From: Pseudoxanthomonas sp. SE1
GTDB taxonomy: Bacteria > Pseudomonadota > Gammaproteobacteria > Xanthomonadales > Xanthomonadaceae
DNA length: 64,000 nucleotides
Assembly: GCF_029542205.1 (NCBI RefSeq)
Contig: NZ_CP113783.1
Location: 2,471,001 to 2,535,000, forward strand
Direction: 5' to 3'
Shown here: in pieces, positions 17,409 to 25,997 of the stretch
How the letters are laid out: each line of letters begins with the position of its first letter
Numbering within the stretch: the first letter of the stretch is position 1
Made by a program: the position numbers and the translations under genes
The notes under the pieces: generated by a model
The model's database searches: none
Told to the model about the DNA's origin: nothing
What the model saw: the letters and a program-made list of their open reading frames with translations, nothing else

Positions 17409-19319
17409 ATGAGCCTGCACCCCCGTATCCAGGAAGTCACCGAACGCATCCGCCAGCGCAGCGCACCCCTGCGCCGCGCCTACATCGACGGCATCGATGC
17501 CGCCCATCGCGATGGCCCTCAACGCGCCCGCCTGAGCTGCGGCAATCTTGCGCATGCCTTCGCCGCCTGCGGCCCCACCGACAAGGGCCGGCTGCGCGCT
17601 GACGTGACGCCGAACCTCGGCATCATCAACGCCTACAACGACATGCTCTCGGCTCACCAGCCGTTCGAGCACTACCCGGAGATCATCCGCCAGGTGGCGC
17701 GCGACCTCGGCGCCACCGCGCAGGTCGCCGGTGGCGTACCCGCCATGTGCGATGGCGTGACGCAGGGCCGTCCCGGCATGGAGTTGTCGCTGTTCTCGCG
17801 CGACGTGATCGCGCAGGCCACGGCGATTTCGCTGAGCCACGACATGTTCGACGCCGCGCTCTACCTGGGCGTGTGCGACAAGATCGTGCCGGGCCTGCTG
17901 ATGGGGGCATTGGCGTTCGGCCACCTGCCGGCGGTGTTCGTACCGGCCGGCCCGATGTCGCCGGGCATCCCCAACAAGGAAAAAGCGGCCGTCCGCGAGC
18001 GCTATGCCGCCGGCGAAGCGACCCGCGAGGAACTGCTGGAAGCCGAGGCCGCCAGTTACCACGCCGCCGGCACCTGCACCTTCTACGGCACCGCCAACTC
18101 CAACCAGGTGCTGCTGGAAGCGATGGGCCTGCAGTTGCCCGGCACGTCGTTCGTCAATCCCGACCAGCCACTGCGGGACGTGCTGACGCGCGCCGCCGCC
18201 GAGCGCGCGCTGCGCATCACTGCGCTGGGCGATGACTACCGTCCGATCGGCCGCCTGATCGACGAATGCGCCATCGTCAACGCGATGGCCGCGCTGATGG
18301 CGACCGGCGGATCCACCAACCACACGATCCACTGGATCGCCGTCGCGCGCTCGGCCGGCATCGTGCTGACCTGGGACGACATGGACCTGATCGCGCAGAC
18401 GGTGCCGCTGCTGGCGCGCGTCTACCCCAATGGCGAAGCGGACGTGAACCGCTTCGCCGCGGCTGGCGGCACCCAGTTCGTGTTCCGTGAACTGCTGGAT
18501 GCCGGCCTGATGCACGACATCACCACCATCGTGCCCGGCGGCCTGCGCGCGTTCTGCGACGAACCGCGTCTGCAGGACGGCAAGCTGGCCTACGCGCCCG
18601 GCGTTGCCCAGAGCGCCGACGAGGAGGTCGCGCGTCCCGTCTCGCGTGCGTTCGAGCCACAGGGCGGGCTGCGCCTGCTGCGTGGCAACCTGGGCCGTTC
18701 GCTGATCAAGACATCGGCGGTGAAGGCGGAGTACCGCTACATCGAAGCGCCTGCGGTGGTGGTCGATGATCCGCGCGCACTGAACAAACTGCACGCCGCC
18801 GGCGTATTGCCGCAGGACTTCGTGGCCGTGGTCCGCTATCAGGGCCCCCGCGCCAATGGCATGCCGGAACTGCATTCGCTGGCGCCGCTGCTGGGCCTGC
18901 TGCAGAACCAGGGCCGGCGCGTGGCACTCGTGACCGACGGCCGCCTCTCCGGCGCTTCGGGCAAGATTCCCGCCGCCATCCACCTGACCCCGGAGGCCGC
19001 GCGCGGCGGTCCGCTGGCCAAACTGCGCGAGGGCGACATCGTGCGCCTGGATGCGGAGGCCGGCACGCTGGAAGCCCTGGTCGATGCGGCGGAATGGGCG
19101 GCACGCGACATCGCGCCGAACACCTCGCCGGCCGCGCTGGACCTGGGCCGCAACCTGTTCGCGGTCAGTCGCGACGTGGTCACGCCTGCCGATCGCGGCG
19201 CCATGTCGATTTCCTGCGGCCTGCCGTACCACGACGGCACGTGGGAATACGATGCCGAGTACGAACTGGGCGATGCCGCGCATGCGGCCGAGGCGCCGCA
19301 TGAAGCCAAGGATGCGTAG
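17409..19319 (+). CDS. edd: 6-phosphogluconate dehydratase
   Basis: First dedicated enzyme of the Entner-Doudoroff pathway; it dehydrates 6-phosphogluconate to 2-keto-3-deoxy-6-phosphogluconate in the cytoplasm using an iron-sulfur cluster. The 636-residue length and motifs place it in the IlvD/Edd family: NAYNDMLSAHQPF, MCDGVTQGRPGMELSLFSRD (Cys114), LGVCDKIVPGLLMGAL, and LVTDGRLSGASGKIPAA. The Edd-type phosphosugar region distinguishes it from dihydroxyacid dehydratase. ATG 17409 starts a natural N-terminus. The gap from glk (17177-17408) holds no gene that I can see. An inverted repeat separates it from eda. zwf and pgl are not in the window. Confidence 0.95.
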   Translation: MSLHPRIQEVTERIRQRSAPLRRAYIDGIDAAHRDGPQRARLSCGNLAHAFAACGPTDKGRLRADVTPNLGIINAYNDMLSAHQPFEHYPEIIRQVARDLGATAQVAGGVPAMCDGVTQGRPGMELSLFSRDVIAQATAISLSHDMFDAALYLGVCDKIVPGLLMGALAFGHLPAVFVPAGPMSPGIPNKEKAAVRERYAAGEATREELLEAEAASYHAAGTCTFYGTANSNQVLLEAMGLQLPGTSFVNPDQPLRDVLTRAAAERALRITALGDDYRPIGRLIDECAIVNAMAALMATGGSTNHTIHWIAVARSAGIVLTWDDMDLIAQTVPLLARVYPNGEADVNRFAAAGGTQFVFRELLDAGLMHDITTIVPGGLRAFCDEPRLQDGKLAYAPGVAQSADEEVARPVSRAFEPQGGLRLLRGNLGRSLIKTSAVKAEYRYIEAPAVVVDDPRALNKLHAAGVLPQDFVAVVRYQGPRANGMPELHSLAPLLGLLQNQGRRVALVTDGRLSGASGKIPAAIHLTPEAARGGPLAKLREGDIVRLDAEAGTLEALVDAAEWAARDIAPNTSPAALDLGRNLFAVSRDVVTPADRGAMSISCGLPYHDGTWEYDAEYELGDAAHAAEAPHEAKDA

Positions 19320-19333
19320 CATCCTGTTCCCTC

Positions 19334-19409
19334 TGTAGGAGCGCCCTCGGGCGCGATGCTCTTCTTCTCGCCATTCCCGAAAAGCATCGCGCCCGAGGGC
19401 GCTCCTACA
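19334..19409. repeat. Inverted repeat pair between edd and eda (GCCCTCGGGCGCGATGC class)
   Basis: TGTAGGAGCGCCCTCGGGCG at the left and its near-complete reverse complement at the right give a hairpin with a stem of about 29 bp. Placed between two pathway genes, it may cut or protect the edd-eda transcript rather than simply end it. Confidence 0.85.
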
Positions 19410-19436
19410 GTTCTCCTTCCAGCCGAACATTCCACT

Positions 19437-20093
19437 ATGACCATCGAAGCCCGCCAGCAGAAAGCCGAATCCCTCCTCCGCGCCGCCGGCATCCTGCCGG
19501 TCGTCACCGTCCACACGCTGGGCGAAGCGCGCAAGGTGTCCGAAGCGCTGCTGAAAGGCGGCCTGCCCGCGATCGAACTGACGCTGCGCACGCCGGTGGC
19601 GATGGAAGCGCTGGCGATGCTGAAACAGGAGTTGCCGGACATCGTGATCGGCGCGGGCACGGTGCTGACCATCGAACAGATGGAGCAGTCCATCGCGGCG
19701 GGCGCGGATTTCCTGGTGACACCCGGCACGCCGCCGGAGATGGCGGAGGCGCTGGCTGCCGCCGACATCCCGGTGGTGCCCGGTGCCGCCACACCGACCG
19801 AACTGCTGTCTCTGATGGCGCGCGGCTTCCGTGTGTGCAAGCTGTTCCCCGCCACCGCCGTCGGCGGACTGGCGATGCTGAAAGGCCTCGCCGGCCCGCT
19901 GTCGGAACTGAAGATCTGCCCCACCGGCGGCATCACCGAAGACACCGCGGCCGACTACCTGTCGCAGCCCAACGTGGTCTGCATCGGCGGCTCGTGGATG
20001 GTCCCGAAGGGTTGGCTGGACAACGAAGAGTGGGACAAGGTCACCGAGAGTTCGGCCAAGGCCGCCGGCATCGTGCAGCGCGTGCGCAGCTGA
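19437..20093 (+). CDS. eda: 2-keto-3-deoxy-6-phosphogluconate aldolase
   Basis: Splits KDPG into pyruvate and glyceraldehyde 3-phosphate, completing the Entner-Doudoroff pathway. The 218-residue TIM barrel has ILPVV at the N-terminus, catalytic Glu47 in AIELTLRTP, GAGTVL, and the Schiff-base Lys135 in CKLFPAT, followed by CPTGGI and CIGGSWMVP for phosphate binding. ATG 19437 is chosen because the upstream part of the open frame is repeat DNA. It lies 117 bp after edd and is probably read with it, although the hairpin in between may change the ratio. Confidence 0.96.
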   Translation: MTIEARQQKAESLLRAAGILPVVTVHTLGEARKVSEALLKGGLPAIELTLRTPVAMEALAMLKQELPDIVIGAGTVLTIEQMEQSIAAGADFLVTPGTPPEMAEALAAADIPVVPGAATPTELLSLMARGFRVCKLFPATAVGGLAMLKGLAGPLSELKICPTGGITEDTAADYLSQPNVVCIGGSWMVPKGWLDNEEWDKVTESSAKAAGIVQRVRS

Positions 20094-20111
20094 CAGCTCC
20101 GCTGGCGGGGG

Positions 20112-20255
20112 TGTAGGAGCGACGTGAGTCGCGACCGCGGAAATGAGGCATCGTGAAGTTGGCTGCAACCGGGGGGCTGCCGCCGGGAGCATCATGCTTG
20201 TGCTGACACCACCGCACTCGGCTGCCGTGCGGTCGCGACTCACGTCGCTCCTACA
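20112..20255. repeat. Inverted repeat pair (GACGTGAGTCGCGACCG class)
   Basis: TGTAGGAGCGACGTGAGTCG at the left and its reverse complement at the right flank about 90 bp between eda and the convergent membrane-protein gene. The right arm overlaps the stop codon of that gene: its TAG is the TAG inside TGTAGGAGCG. Confidence 0.85.
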
Positions 20256-20928
20256 GTGGAGCATGGGGCTTGAGGTCCGCTGCCAGGCCCTGCCGCCTCC
20301 ATCCCCATGCGAGCACGGCATACCAGCCCACCATCAGCAGTCCGAGCCACCACTCGAAGACGTTCTCCCACCTGTCCTTCGCGGCCGTGTCGGCGACGAG
20401 CAAACCGGCCGCGACATTCGCCACGCCGAGCAACAGCATTGCCAGCGAGATCCACGACATCGCCGTGATCGTCCCCGACAAGAGTGCGCGCATCCGCGAC
20501 GCGCGACGCATCAACGCCAGCTGCGCCAGATAACCGAATCCGAAGTAGACGACCACGCCGTAGCGCCTCAGGAAACGGTAGGTCTCGCCCTCGGTGCCAA
20601 GAAACGTGGCGTACACCGCCAGTGCGAGCGCGGACAGGACACCCAACAGCACCATCGCCCGCCCGCCGTGCAACCAGCGCATGGACAGCCACCACACCAG
20701 TGCATGCAGTACCGCGCACGGAATCACCATCAAGCGGAACAGGTGATTGCCCAGTCCGTGCCGAGCCGCACGACTGATCGAGACGCAACCTTCCGTGTAT
20801 GGCATGCAGGCCGGCACATGGCCGCCCTGGATCGACAGCAGGTAGGCGGCATGCGCGGCGACCAGGAACAGCAGCGTGATCAGCAGGGGCAGCGGCCAGA
20901 GCGGGATGCGCGTGGAGTCGGCGAGCAT
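20251..20928 (-). CDS. Six-span inner membrane protein, Frag1/DRAM-like appearance
   Basis: A 225-residue integral membrane protein with about six hydrophobic helices. The first (PLLITLLFLVAAHAAYLLS) is followed by an extracytoplasmic loop CMPYTEGCVSISRAARHGLG, then LFRLMVIPCAVLHALVWWLS. A loop of this kind followed by five further helices resembles the Frag1/DRAM/Sfk1 family of membrane proteins of unclear role, but I assign this only by appearance. No enzymatic motif is visible. The stop codon falls within the adjacent repeat element. Upstream lies the large glycosidase-like gene (ends 21062) in the same direction, so this may be the last gene of that transcript. Confidence 0.6.
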   Translation of the reverse strand: MLADSTRIPLWPLPLLITLLFLVAAHAAYLLSIQGGHVPACMPYTEGCVSISRAARHGLGNHLFRLMVIPCAVLHALVWWLSMRWLHGGRAMVLLGVLSALALAVYATFLGTEGETYRFLRRYGVVVYFGFGYLAQLALMRRASRMRALLSGTITAMSWISLAMLLLGVANVAAGLLVADTAAKDRWENVFEWWLGLLMVGWYAVLAWGWRRQGLAADLKPHAPL

Positions 20929-21061
20929 GGCGGCGACGCGGCAGGACGGGCGGTACGTCGCAATGTACTCCGTCCCGCGAACGACGTAGCGCCGGGCTTG
21001 CCCGGCTCAAGCATGCAGCAGGCATCCCGACCACAGCAGCGGAGCGGGCCCTGCTCTATGG

Positions 21062-24000
21062 TCAGGGCATCTTGACCACTACGCGCGCGGGCAGCGTGGA
21101 GATGCGCAGTTCGCCATCCTTCCACTGCGCCGGCTTGCCGTTGATGCGCGTCTCGCCGGGTGCCTGCCTGTACGGCCACGGCAGCACCAGTCCACCGGCT
21201 GGCAGTTTCAATCCGGCCTTCGCGTCCAGCACGACCTCGCCACCACCGTTGCGCAGCGAATAGCCGAGCACGCCGTTGGGGGTACGCAGGCCCTCGATGG
21301 CGATGCCCTCGCCGTCCAGCCATGCGGCCGGGACACCTGCGGCCAGCACGAGGCTGTCGTCCAGCTCTCGCGTGTAGGCGAACATGTCCAGCGCCGAACG
21401 CACGAAGTCCGACGCGACCCACGCATGCGGCAGGTCGCCGACGAAGAACGGCGTGCGCGGCGTGCGCGACACCACCTCCGCCCACTGGTTCCAGGGCTGC
21501 GGCGCACGGTCCTTGAAGAAGAAATCCAGCACCTCCCACGCCCGCTCCCGCCAGCCCAGCCGGACGAAGGCCGCCACGTTGCGCCATTCGTATGGCGTGT
21601 AATCCTTCCATTCGCGCTTGCCGTCGCGGCGCTGCACGAACTCGGTCCAGTAGCGTTCGAACGTGCCATGCAGCAGGTCGGCAGGCAGCTCGCCCTGCTC
21701 GCCGCCCGGTGCAAGCGCGATGGTGGTCGAGGTGGGGTCGAAGTCGCCGATCTCCGCCGCACCCGGCAGGTAGTTGATGCGATGAAGCTGCGTAGCCGCG
21801 CGCAGCGACGCGTACAGATCATCGCGGAACTGGTCGCGTGACGCGGCCATGCGCTTCGACACAGCGGCTTCACCCAGCGCGTCGGCCACCTCGACGGCAT
21901 CTTTGTAGCCGCGCAGCGCCCAGAAGTTGTCCCAGTACGAATGCATCGGCTTGGCCGAATAGCCTTCGTGGCTGATCGAGGCCGGCATCATGCCGTAGAA
22001 CGCTGCATTGACCGCGCGGTTGGCCTCGGTGCGCTCGCTGAGGCGCAGTTCTTCCATGTAGGCGAAGGCGCCCTGCACGTGCGGCCACATCTTCCGCAGG
22101 AAGGCCTTGTCGCCGGTGTAGCGGTAGTACTCGGCGATGTTGAAGATCAGCTCGCCGTGGCTGTCGTTCTCCGGCACCGGATCGCTGCCGCGGTCGTCGA
22201 CACAGCACGGCACCTTGCCATTCTCGAACTGGTAGGGCGCGTAGTACTCGACGTATTCCTTGACCACCTCCGGGCGGCCCAGGCGGAGCAGTCCCTCGGA
22301 AATCATCGCGCCGTCGCGGATCCAGCTGCGCGAATAGGAACGCGTGCCCGGTTGCAGGCGCGGGCCGATGCGCGAGATCAGCATGTGCGCCAGCGCGGTA
22401 CGCAGCGTGTCTGCCACCGGCTGGCCTTCCGCCGGTACCTGCAGCTTCATTTCGCCGAGTTTTTCCCGCCACACGGCCGCGGTGGCCTGCTGGTCGCGTG
22501 CCGCGTCGATGCGTGCAGGCAGCGCACCTTCCAGCGGTGCGACCCAGTCGATGTCGCGGCTTTCGCCCGGCGCCAGGGTGAACCGGTACAGCACCGCGCC
22601 CGAGGCAAGACCGGTCGCATCGCCCGTCACCTGCGCGCTGCCCCATTCCCTCCCGGCATCGACGACGTCAAGCCGCTCGCGGACCAGCCCTTCATCGAAC
22701 CGCGATGCCAGCACCGTGTCGGGCGGCGCGAAGCGCATGCTGTCGCGCCCGTTGACGGTGGCCACGCCGCCACGCAACTCCAGCGCGTTGACCGGGCTGA
22801 ACCCCCCCGTCGTGTTGAGGAACTGGCTGGGGGGATTCACTTGCCAGGGCTGCACAGCCAGCGCCAGCACGTACTCGCGCGTCGCAACGCCCGTGTTGGT
22901 CAGGCGATGGCGGGCGACGACGCGCGAGTCGCCGGGCCTGCCCGCGGCGAAAGCCGTGGTGGAAAGCGCGAAGTCGGCGTGCGTCCAGGCGACCGTCGGG
23001 ATCGGCAGATAGCCATCCTGCAGCGACTGCGTCGCCTTCACGTCCGCCCAGCCGATCCAGCGCCCATCGACCTGCACGAACGGCTCGACGCTGATGCCGC
23101 CCTTGGCGATCTCGATGGCACCGTCCTCGCCGATCAGCCCCTGCTCGCGTCCACCATCGAGCCCCACGATCGTCCAGTACGGCTGTTCGCCGCTGAAGCC
23201 ACGCGGGAACCAGCCCTTCGGCGACTCGGCCGCCATCGCCTTGATCAGATCGTTCGGATGCGCGGCGAATGCCAACGGCTTCACTTCCAGTGCCGACAGT
23301 GCGAACGAACGCCCGGGGCCATCGCCGACATTGACGCGCACATAGCGCGCCTCCGATTCCGGCAGCGCCAGATAATCGTTGCCGCCGTTGCCACCCACCA
23401 CGGTGCGCACGTCGCGCCAGCGAGCGCCGTCGTCGGACAGCTGCACCAGGTAATCCGATGCGTGCTGACCGGCTTTCCAGCGCAGTACCAGTCCACCGAA
23501 CTCGCGTACCCTGCCCAGGTCCAGCGTCAGCTGGGGATCCGTGTCTCCATGCAGGTCGGCCGACCAGGCCGTCTCCGGTCTGCCATCGATGGCCATCGCC
23601 GCCGGGCCTGCGGGAAACGCGACGGTAGCGCTTGCCTGGCCGGTCAACGGGGCGCCATCGTCCACCGGCAGCGGCTCGAACGTCAGCTGGTCGAAGCAGA
23701 CCGACCCCTTGCCGCCCGCGTTGTTGTAGACGGTGAACTCGAGTTTCTCGCTCCGGCGCAGTACGCGGTCCGGGTCCGGGCCCCACGCCTTGTCGATGTG
23801 GCGCTGCTTGTAGCGCACGGGCGTCCACACGGACGGATACTCGTACTTCGGCCGGTTGACCCACCAGACGTTGTCGCCGCTGGCGTCGACCACCTTGAAC
23901 TGCAGATCGTTGCGCGGCGAATCTCCGCGCAGCTGGAAACCGAACCTGTAATTGGCCGGATACGACAACGGCAGGTCGCGCTGGATGCCGGCATGGCCCG

Positions 24001-24259
24001 ACACGCCGTTGAAGTCGTAGTCAAGGCACAGGGCCTTGCCCTCCACGCCATCCACCGTGCGCAGCGCGCCACTGACCTGGTTGGAGGTCACCACGCGCCA
24101 TGCCGAGGGATCGCTGAAGTCGTCGAGGATGCGGACTCCGTCCTGCGCAGCGAACGCGGGTGCAGCCGACGCGAGCAGCACGCTACAAGCCAGCGCAGCC
24201 TTGCGAAAGGCGAAGTCACTGGGTTCCCGCCTGCGCGGGAATGACGATTCAATGTTCAT
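21062..24259 (-). CDS. Large exported discoidin plus (alpha/alpha)6-barrel glycosidase-like protein
   Basis: A 1065-residue exported protein. After a signal peptide (KAALACSVLLASAAPAFA) comes a beta-sandwich region (residues 40-200, FDQLTF at its end), an F5/8-type C (discoidin) domain at about 215-330 (AIDGRPETAWSADLHG ... LTLDLGRVREFGGLVLRW), a central beta-sandwich, and a C-terminal helical-barrel domain with RSWIRDGAMISEGLLRLG, NDSHGELIFNIAEYYRY, YWDNFWALRGYKDA and DYTPYEWRNVA. RDG plus paired acidic residues resembles inverting (alpha/alpha)6 glycosidases such as GH15, GH63 and GH65, but I cannot assign a family. Codons 5-14 (SSFPRRREPS) are encoded by a dispersed repeat at 24208-24250, so the true start may differ. 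It is the last gene of the glucan operon, 35 bp after the second permease gene. Confidence 0.75.
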   Translation of the reverse strand: MNIESSFPRRREPSDFAFRKAALACSVLLASAAPAFAAQDGVRILDDFSDPSAWRVVTSNQVSGALRTVDGVEGKALCLDYDFNGVSGHAGIQRDLPLSYPANYRFGFQLRGDSPRNDLQFKVVDASGDNVWWVNRPKYEYPSVWTPVRYKQRHIDKAWGPDPDRVLRRSEKLEFTVYNNAGGKGSVCFDQLTFEPLPVDDGAPLTGQASATVAFPAGPAAMAIDGRPETAWSADLHGDTDPQLTLDLGRVREFGGLVLRWKAGQHASDYLVQLSDDGARWRDVRTVVGGNGGNDYLALPESEARYVRVNVGDGPGRSFALSALEVKPLAFAAHPNDLIKAMAAESPKGWFPRGFSGEQPYWTIVGLDGGREQGLIGEDGAIEIAKGGISVEPFVQVDGRWIGWADVKATQSLQDGYLPIPTVAWTHADFALSTTAFAAGRPGDSRVVARHRLTNTGVATREYVLALAVQPWQVNPPSQFLNTTGGFSPVNALELRGGVATVNGRDSMRFAPPDTVLASRFDEGLVRERLDVVDAGREWGSAQVTGDATGLASGAVLYRFTLAPGESRDIDWVAPLEGALPARIDAARDQQATAAVWREKLGEMKLQVPAEGQPVADTLRTALAHMLISRIGPRLQPGTRSYSRSWIRDGAMISEGLLRLGRPEVVKEYVEYYAPYQFENGKVPCCVDDRGSDPVPENDSHGELIFNIAEYYRYTGDKAFLRKMWPHVQGAFAYMEELRLSERTEANRAVNAAFYGMMPASISHEGYSAKPMHSYWDNFWALRGYKDAVEVADALGEAAVSKRMAASRDQFRDDLYASLRAATQLHRINYLPGAAEIGDFDPTSTTIALAPGGEQGELPADLLHGTFERYWTEFVQRRDGKREWKDYTPYEWRNVAAFVRLGWRERAWEVLDFFFKDRAPQPWNQWAEVVSRTPRTPFFVGDLPHAWVASDFVRSALDMFAYTRELDDSLVLAAGVPAAWLDGEGIAIEGLRTPNGVLGYSLRNGGGEVVLDAKAGLKLPAGGLVLPWPYRQAPGETRINGKPAQWKDGELRISTLPARVVVKMP
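24208..24250. repeat. Dispersed repeat overlapping the 5' end of the large glycosidase gene
   Basis: The palindromic core TTCCCGCCTGCGCGGGAA, within GTCACTGGGTTCCCGCCTGC and GCGCGGGAATGACG, is a typical dispersed element. It covers the codons that spell FPRRREPS at the protein N-terminus. Confidence 0.75.
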
Positions 24260-24294
24260 GGTGATTCAAGCTCCGCGACGATCCGGTTCCCGGG

Positions 24295-25116
24295 TCAGCC
24301 CTTCACGCTACCCAGCAACAGGCCCTGGATGTAGTAGCGCTGCAACGCAAGGAACAGCAACAGCACCGGCAGGATGGTGACGACCGAGCCGGCCATCATC
24401 AATTCGTAGTCCATCACGTGCTCGCGCGACAGGCCCGCCAGCGCGACCGGCAAGGTCTGCAGGGCGTCGTCGCTCAACACGATCAGCGGCCACATGAAAT
24501 CGTTCCATGCGCCGAGGAAACTGAAGATCGCCAGCGTCACCAGGATCGGCTTCAAGCCCGGCAACACGATCTGGAAGAAGATGCGGGCTTCACTGGCGCC
24601 GTCGATGCGCGCGGCTTCCAGCAGTTCGTCCGGGATCGAACGCGCGTACTGGCGCACCAGGAAGATGCCGAAGATCGCCGCCATGCCGGGCACGATGGCG
24701 CCTGCGTAGGTGTTCACCAGCCCCATCTGCTTGAGCAGCAGGAACAGCGGCATCATCGCCACCTGGGCCGGGATGACCAGCGCCGCCAGCAATGCACGGA
24801 ACGTCCGGTCGCGGCCCTTGAAGCGCAGCTTGGCGAAAGCGTAGCCGGCCATGGTGTTGAACAGCAGCGACAGCAGCATGACGCTGGTGGACACGATGAA
24901 GCTGTTCAGCAGGTAGCGGCCCATGCCGGCGCGCACGAACAGCTCGCGGTAGTTGTCCAGCGTTGGCGCGGACGGCAGCAACGGTGGCGGGAAGTGGCCC
25001 GCCTCGCCGGTCTGCATGAAGGAGACGGAAAGCATCCACAGCAATGGCCCGAGGCTGATCACGGCCAGCGCCACCAGCAGCGCGTTGACGACGACGGCAG
25101 CCAGGCGCTGGTTCAT
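24295..25116 (-). CDS. Sugar ABC transporter permease, MalG/UgpE type
   Basis: The 273-residue inner membrane protein has six predicted helices, starting MNQRLAAVVVNALLVALAVI, and the permease-ATPase coupling motif EAARIDGASEARIFFQIVLPG in the fifth-loop region. It is of the type that pairs with a MalF/UgpA-like permease. The ATG at 25116 overlaps the upstream permease stop by 4 bp (ATGA), showing translational coupling. It probably forms an importer for an oligosaccharide with the permease at 25113-25997, the binding protein at 25994-27277 and the ATPase encoded at 14638-15720. Confidence 0.92.
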   Translation of the reverse strand: MNQRLAAVVVNALLVALAVISLGPLLWMLSVSFMQTGEAGHFPPPLLPSAPTLDNYRELFVRAGMGRYLLNSFIVSTSVMLLSLLFNTMAGYAFAKLRFKGRDRTFRALLAALVIPAQVAMMPLFLLLKQMGLVNTYAGAIVPGMAAIFGIFLVRQYARSIPDELLEAARIDGASEARIFFQIVLPGLKPILVTLAIFSFLGAWNDFMWPLIVLSDDALQTLPVALAGLSREHVMDYELMMAGSVVTILPVLLLFLALQRYYIQGLLLGSVKG

Positions 25117-25997
25117 TCCACCCCCCGCTTGCGCGCGAACCACAGCAGGGCGCTGGTCACGACGGTCATCAGCACGAACAGCAGGAATGCCACCGCCGAC
25201 GCATTGCCCAGGTTCCACCACTTGAAGCCTTCTTCGTACATCAGGTACAGCACGCTCTTGGTGCTCTCCAGCGGCCCGCCCTGCGTCATCACGTAAGGTT
25301 CGGCGAACAGCTGGAAGTAACCGGCCATGGTCAGGATGCCGACCAGCAGCAGCACCGGCCCGAGTTGCGGCAGGGTGACGTGGCGGAACTGCGCCCAGCG
25401 CGACGCGCCATCGATGCGCGCGGCTTCATACAGGTCTTCGGGGATGCTCTGCAGGCCGGCGAGGAAGATGATCATGTTGTAGCCGAAGTTCTTCCAGACG
25501 GCGAACAGGATGATGGTCGGCATGGCCCATGTGGGATCGCCCAGCCAGTCGATGGGATCAATGCCGACCCAGGACAGGCCCCAGTTCACCAGCCCGTACC
25601 TGGTGTGGAACAGGTAGCGCCAGATCACCGCGACAGCGACCACGGTGGTGACGACCGGCGCGAAGAACGCGGTACGGAAGAAGCCCTTGAAGCGCCCCAG
25701 CTTCGAATGCAGCAACAGGGCTGCGCCCAGCGACAGGGCCACCGACAGCGGAACGCCGACGACCACGAAGTAGACGGTGTTGCCCAGCGACTTCCAGAAC
25801 ATCGGGTTCTGCAGCAGGCCGACGTAGTTGTCCAGGCCCACGAAGCGCAGGTTGCCGATGTCGGCCAGCGCGTAGATGTCGAAATCGGTCACGCTGAGCG
25901 CGAGCGCGGCCAGCACCGGCAGACCGAAGAAGACCACGATGACCGTCAATGCGGGCGCGGCGAACAGCCAGCCGGCAAGGGAGTGCCTCGATCTCAT
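25113..25997 (-). CDS. Sugar ABC transporter permease, MalF/UgpA type
   Basis: The 294-residue permease begins MRSRHSLAGWLFAAPALTVI and has six predicted helices with FRTAFFAPVVTTVVAVAVIW and the coupling loop EAARIDGASRWAQFRHVTLP. The shape fits the UgpA/LacF branch of the CUT1 family, which imports oligosaccharides and glycerol phosphates. The start ATG 25997 overlaps the stop of the binding-protein gene by 4 bp; at the other end it overlaps the second permease by 4 bp. The whole importer cassette is therefore tightly coupled, and it lacks an ATPase gene of its own. Confidence 0.92.
   Translation of the reverse strand: MRSRHSLAGWLFAAPALTVIVVFFGLPVLAALALSVTDFDIYALADIGNLRFVGLDNYVGLLQNPMFWKSLGNTVYFVVVGVPLSVALSLGAALLLHSKLGRFKGFFRTAFFAPVVTTVVAVAVIWRYLFHTRYGLVNWGLSWVGIDPIDWLGDPTWAMPTIILFAVWKNFGYNMIIFLAGLQSIPEDLYEAARIDGASRWAQFRHVTLPQLGPVLLLVGILTMAGYFQLFAEPYVMTQGGPLESTKSVLYLMYEEGFKWWNLGNASAVAFLLFVLMTVVTSALLWFARKRGVE

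Noticed and set aside
17283..20321. A minus-strand open frame of about 1010 codons opposite edd and eda
   Set aside because: Antisense to two certain genes, low-complexity His/Arg/Gly composition, and no Shine-Dalgarno.
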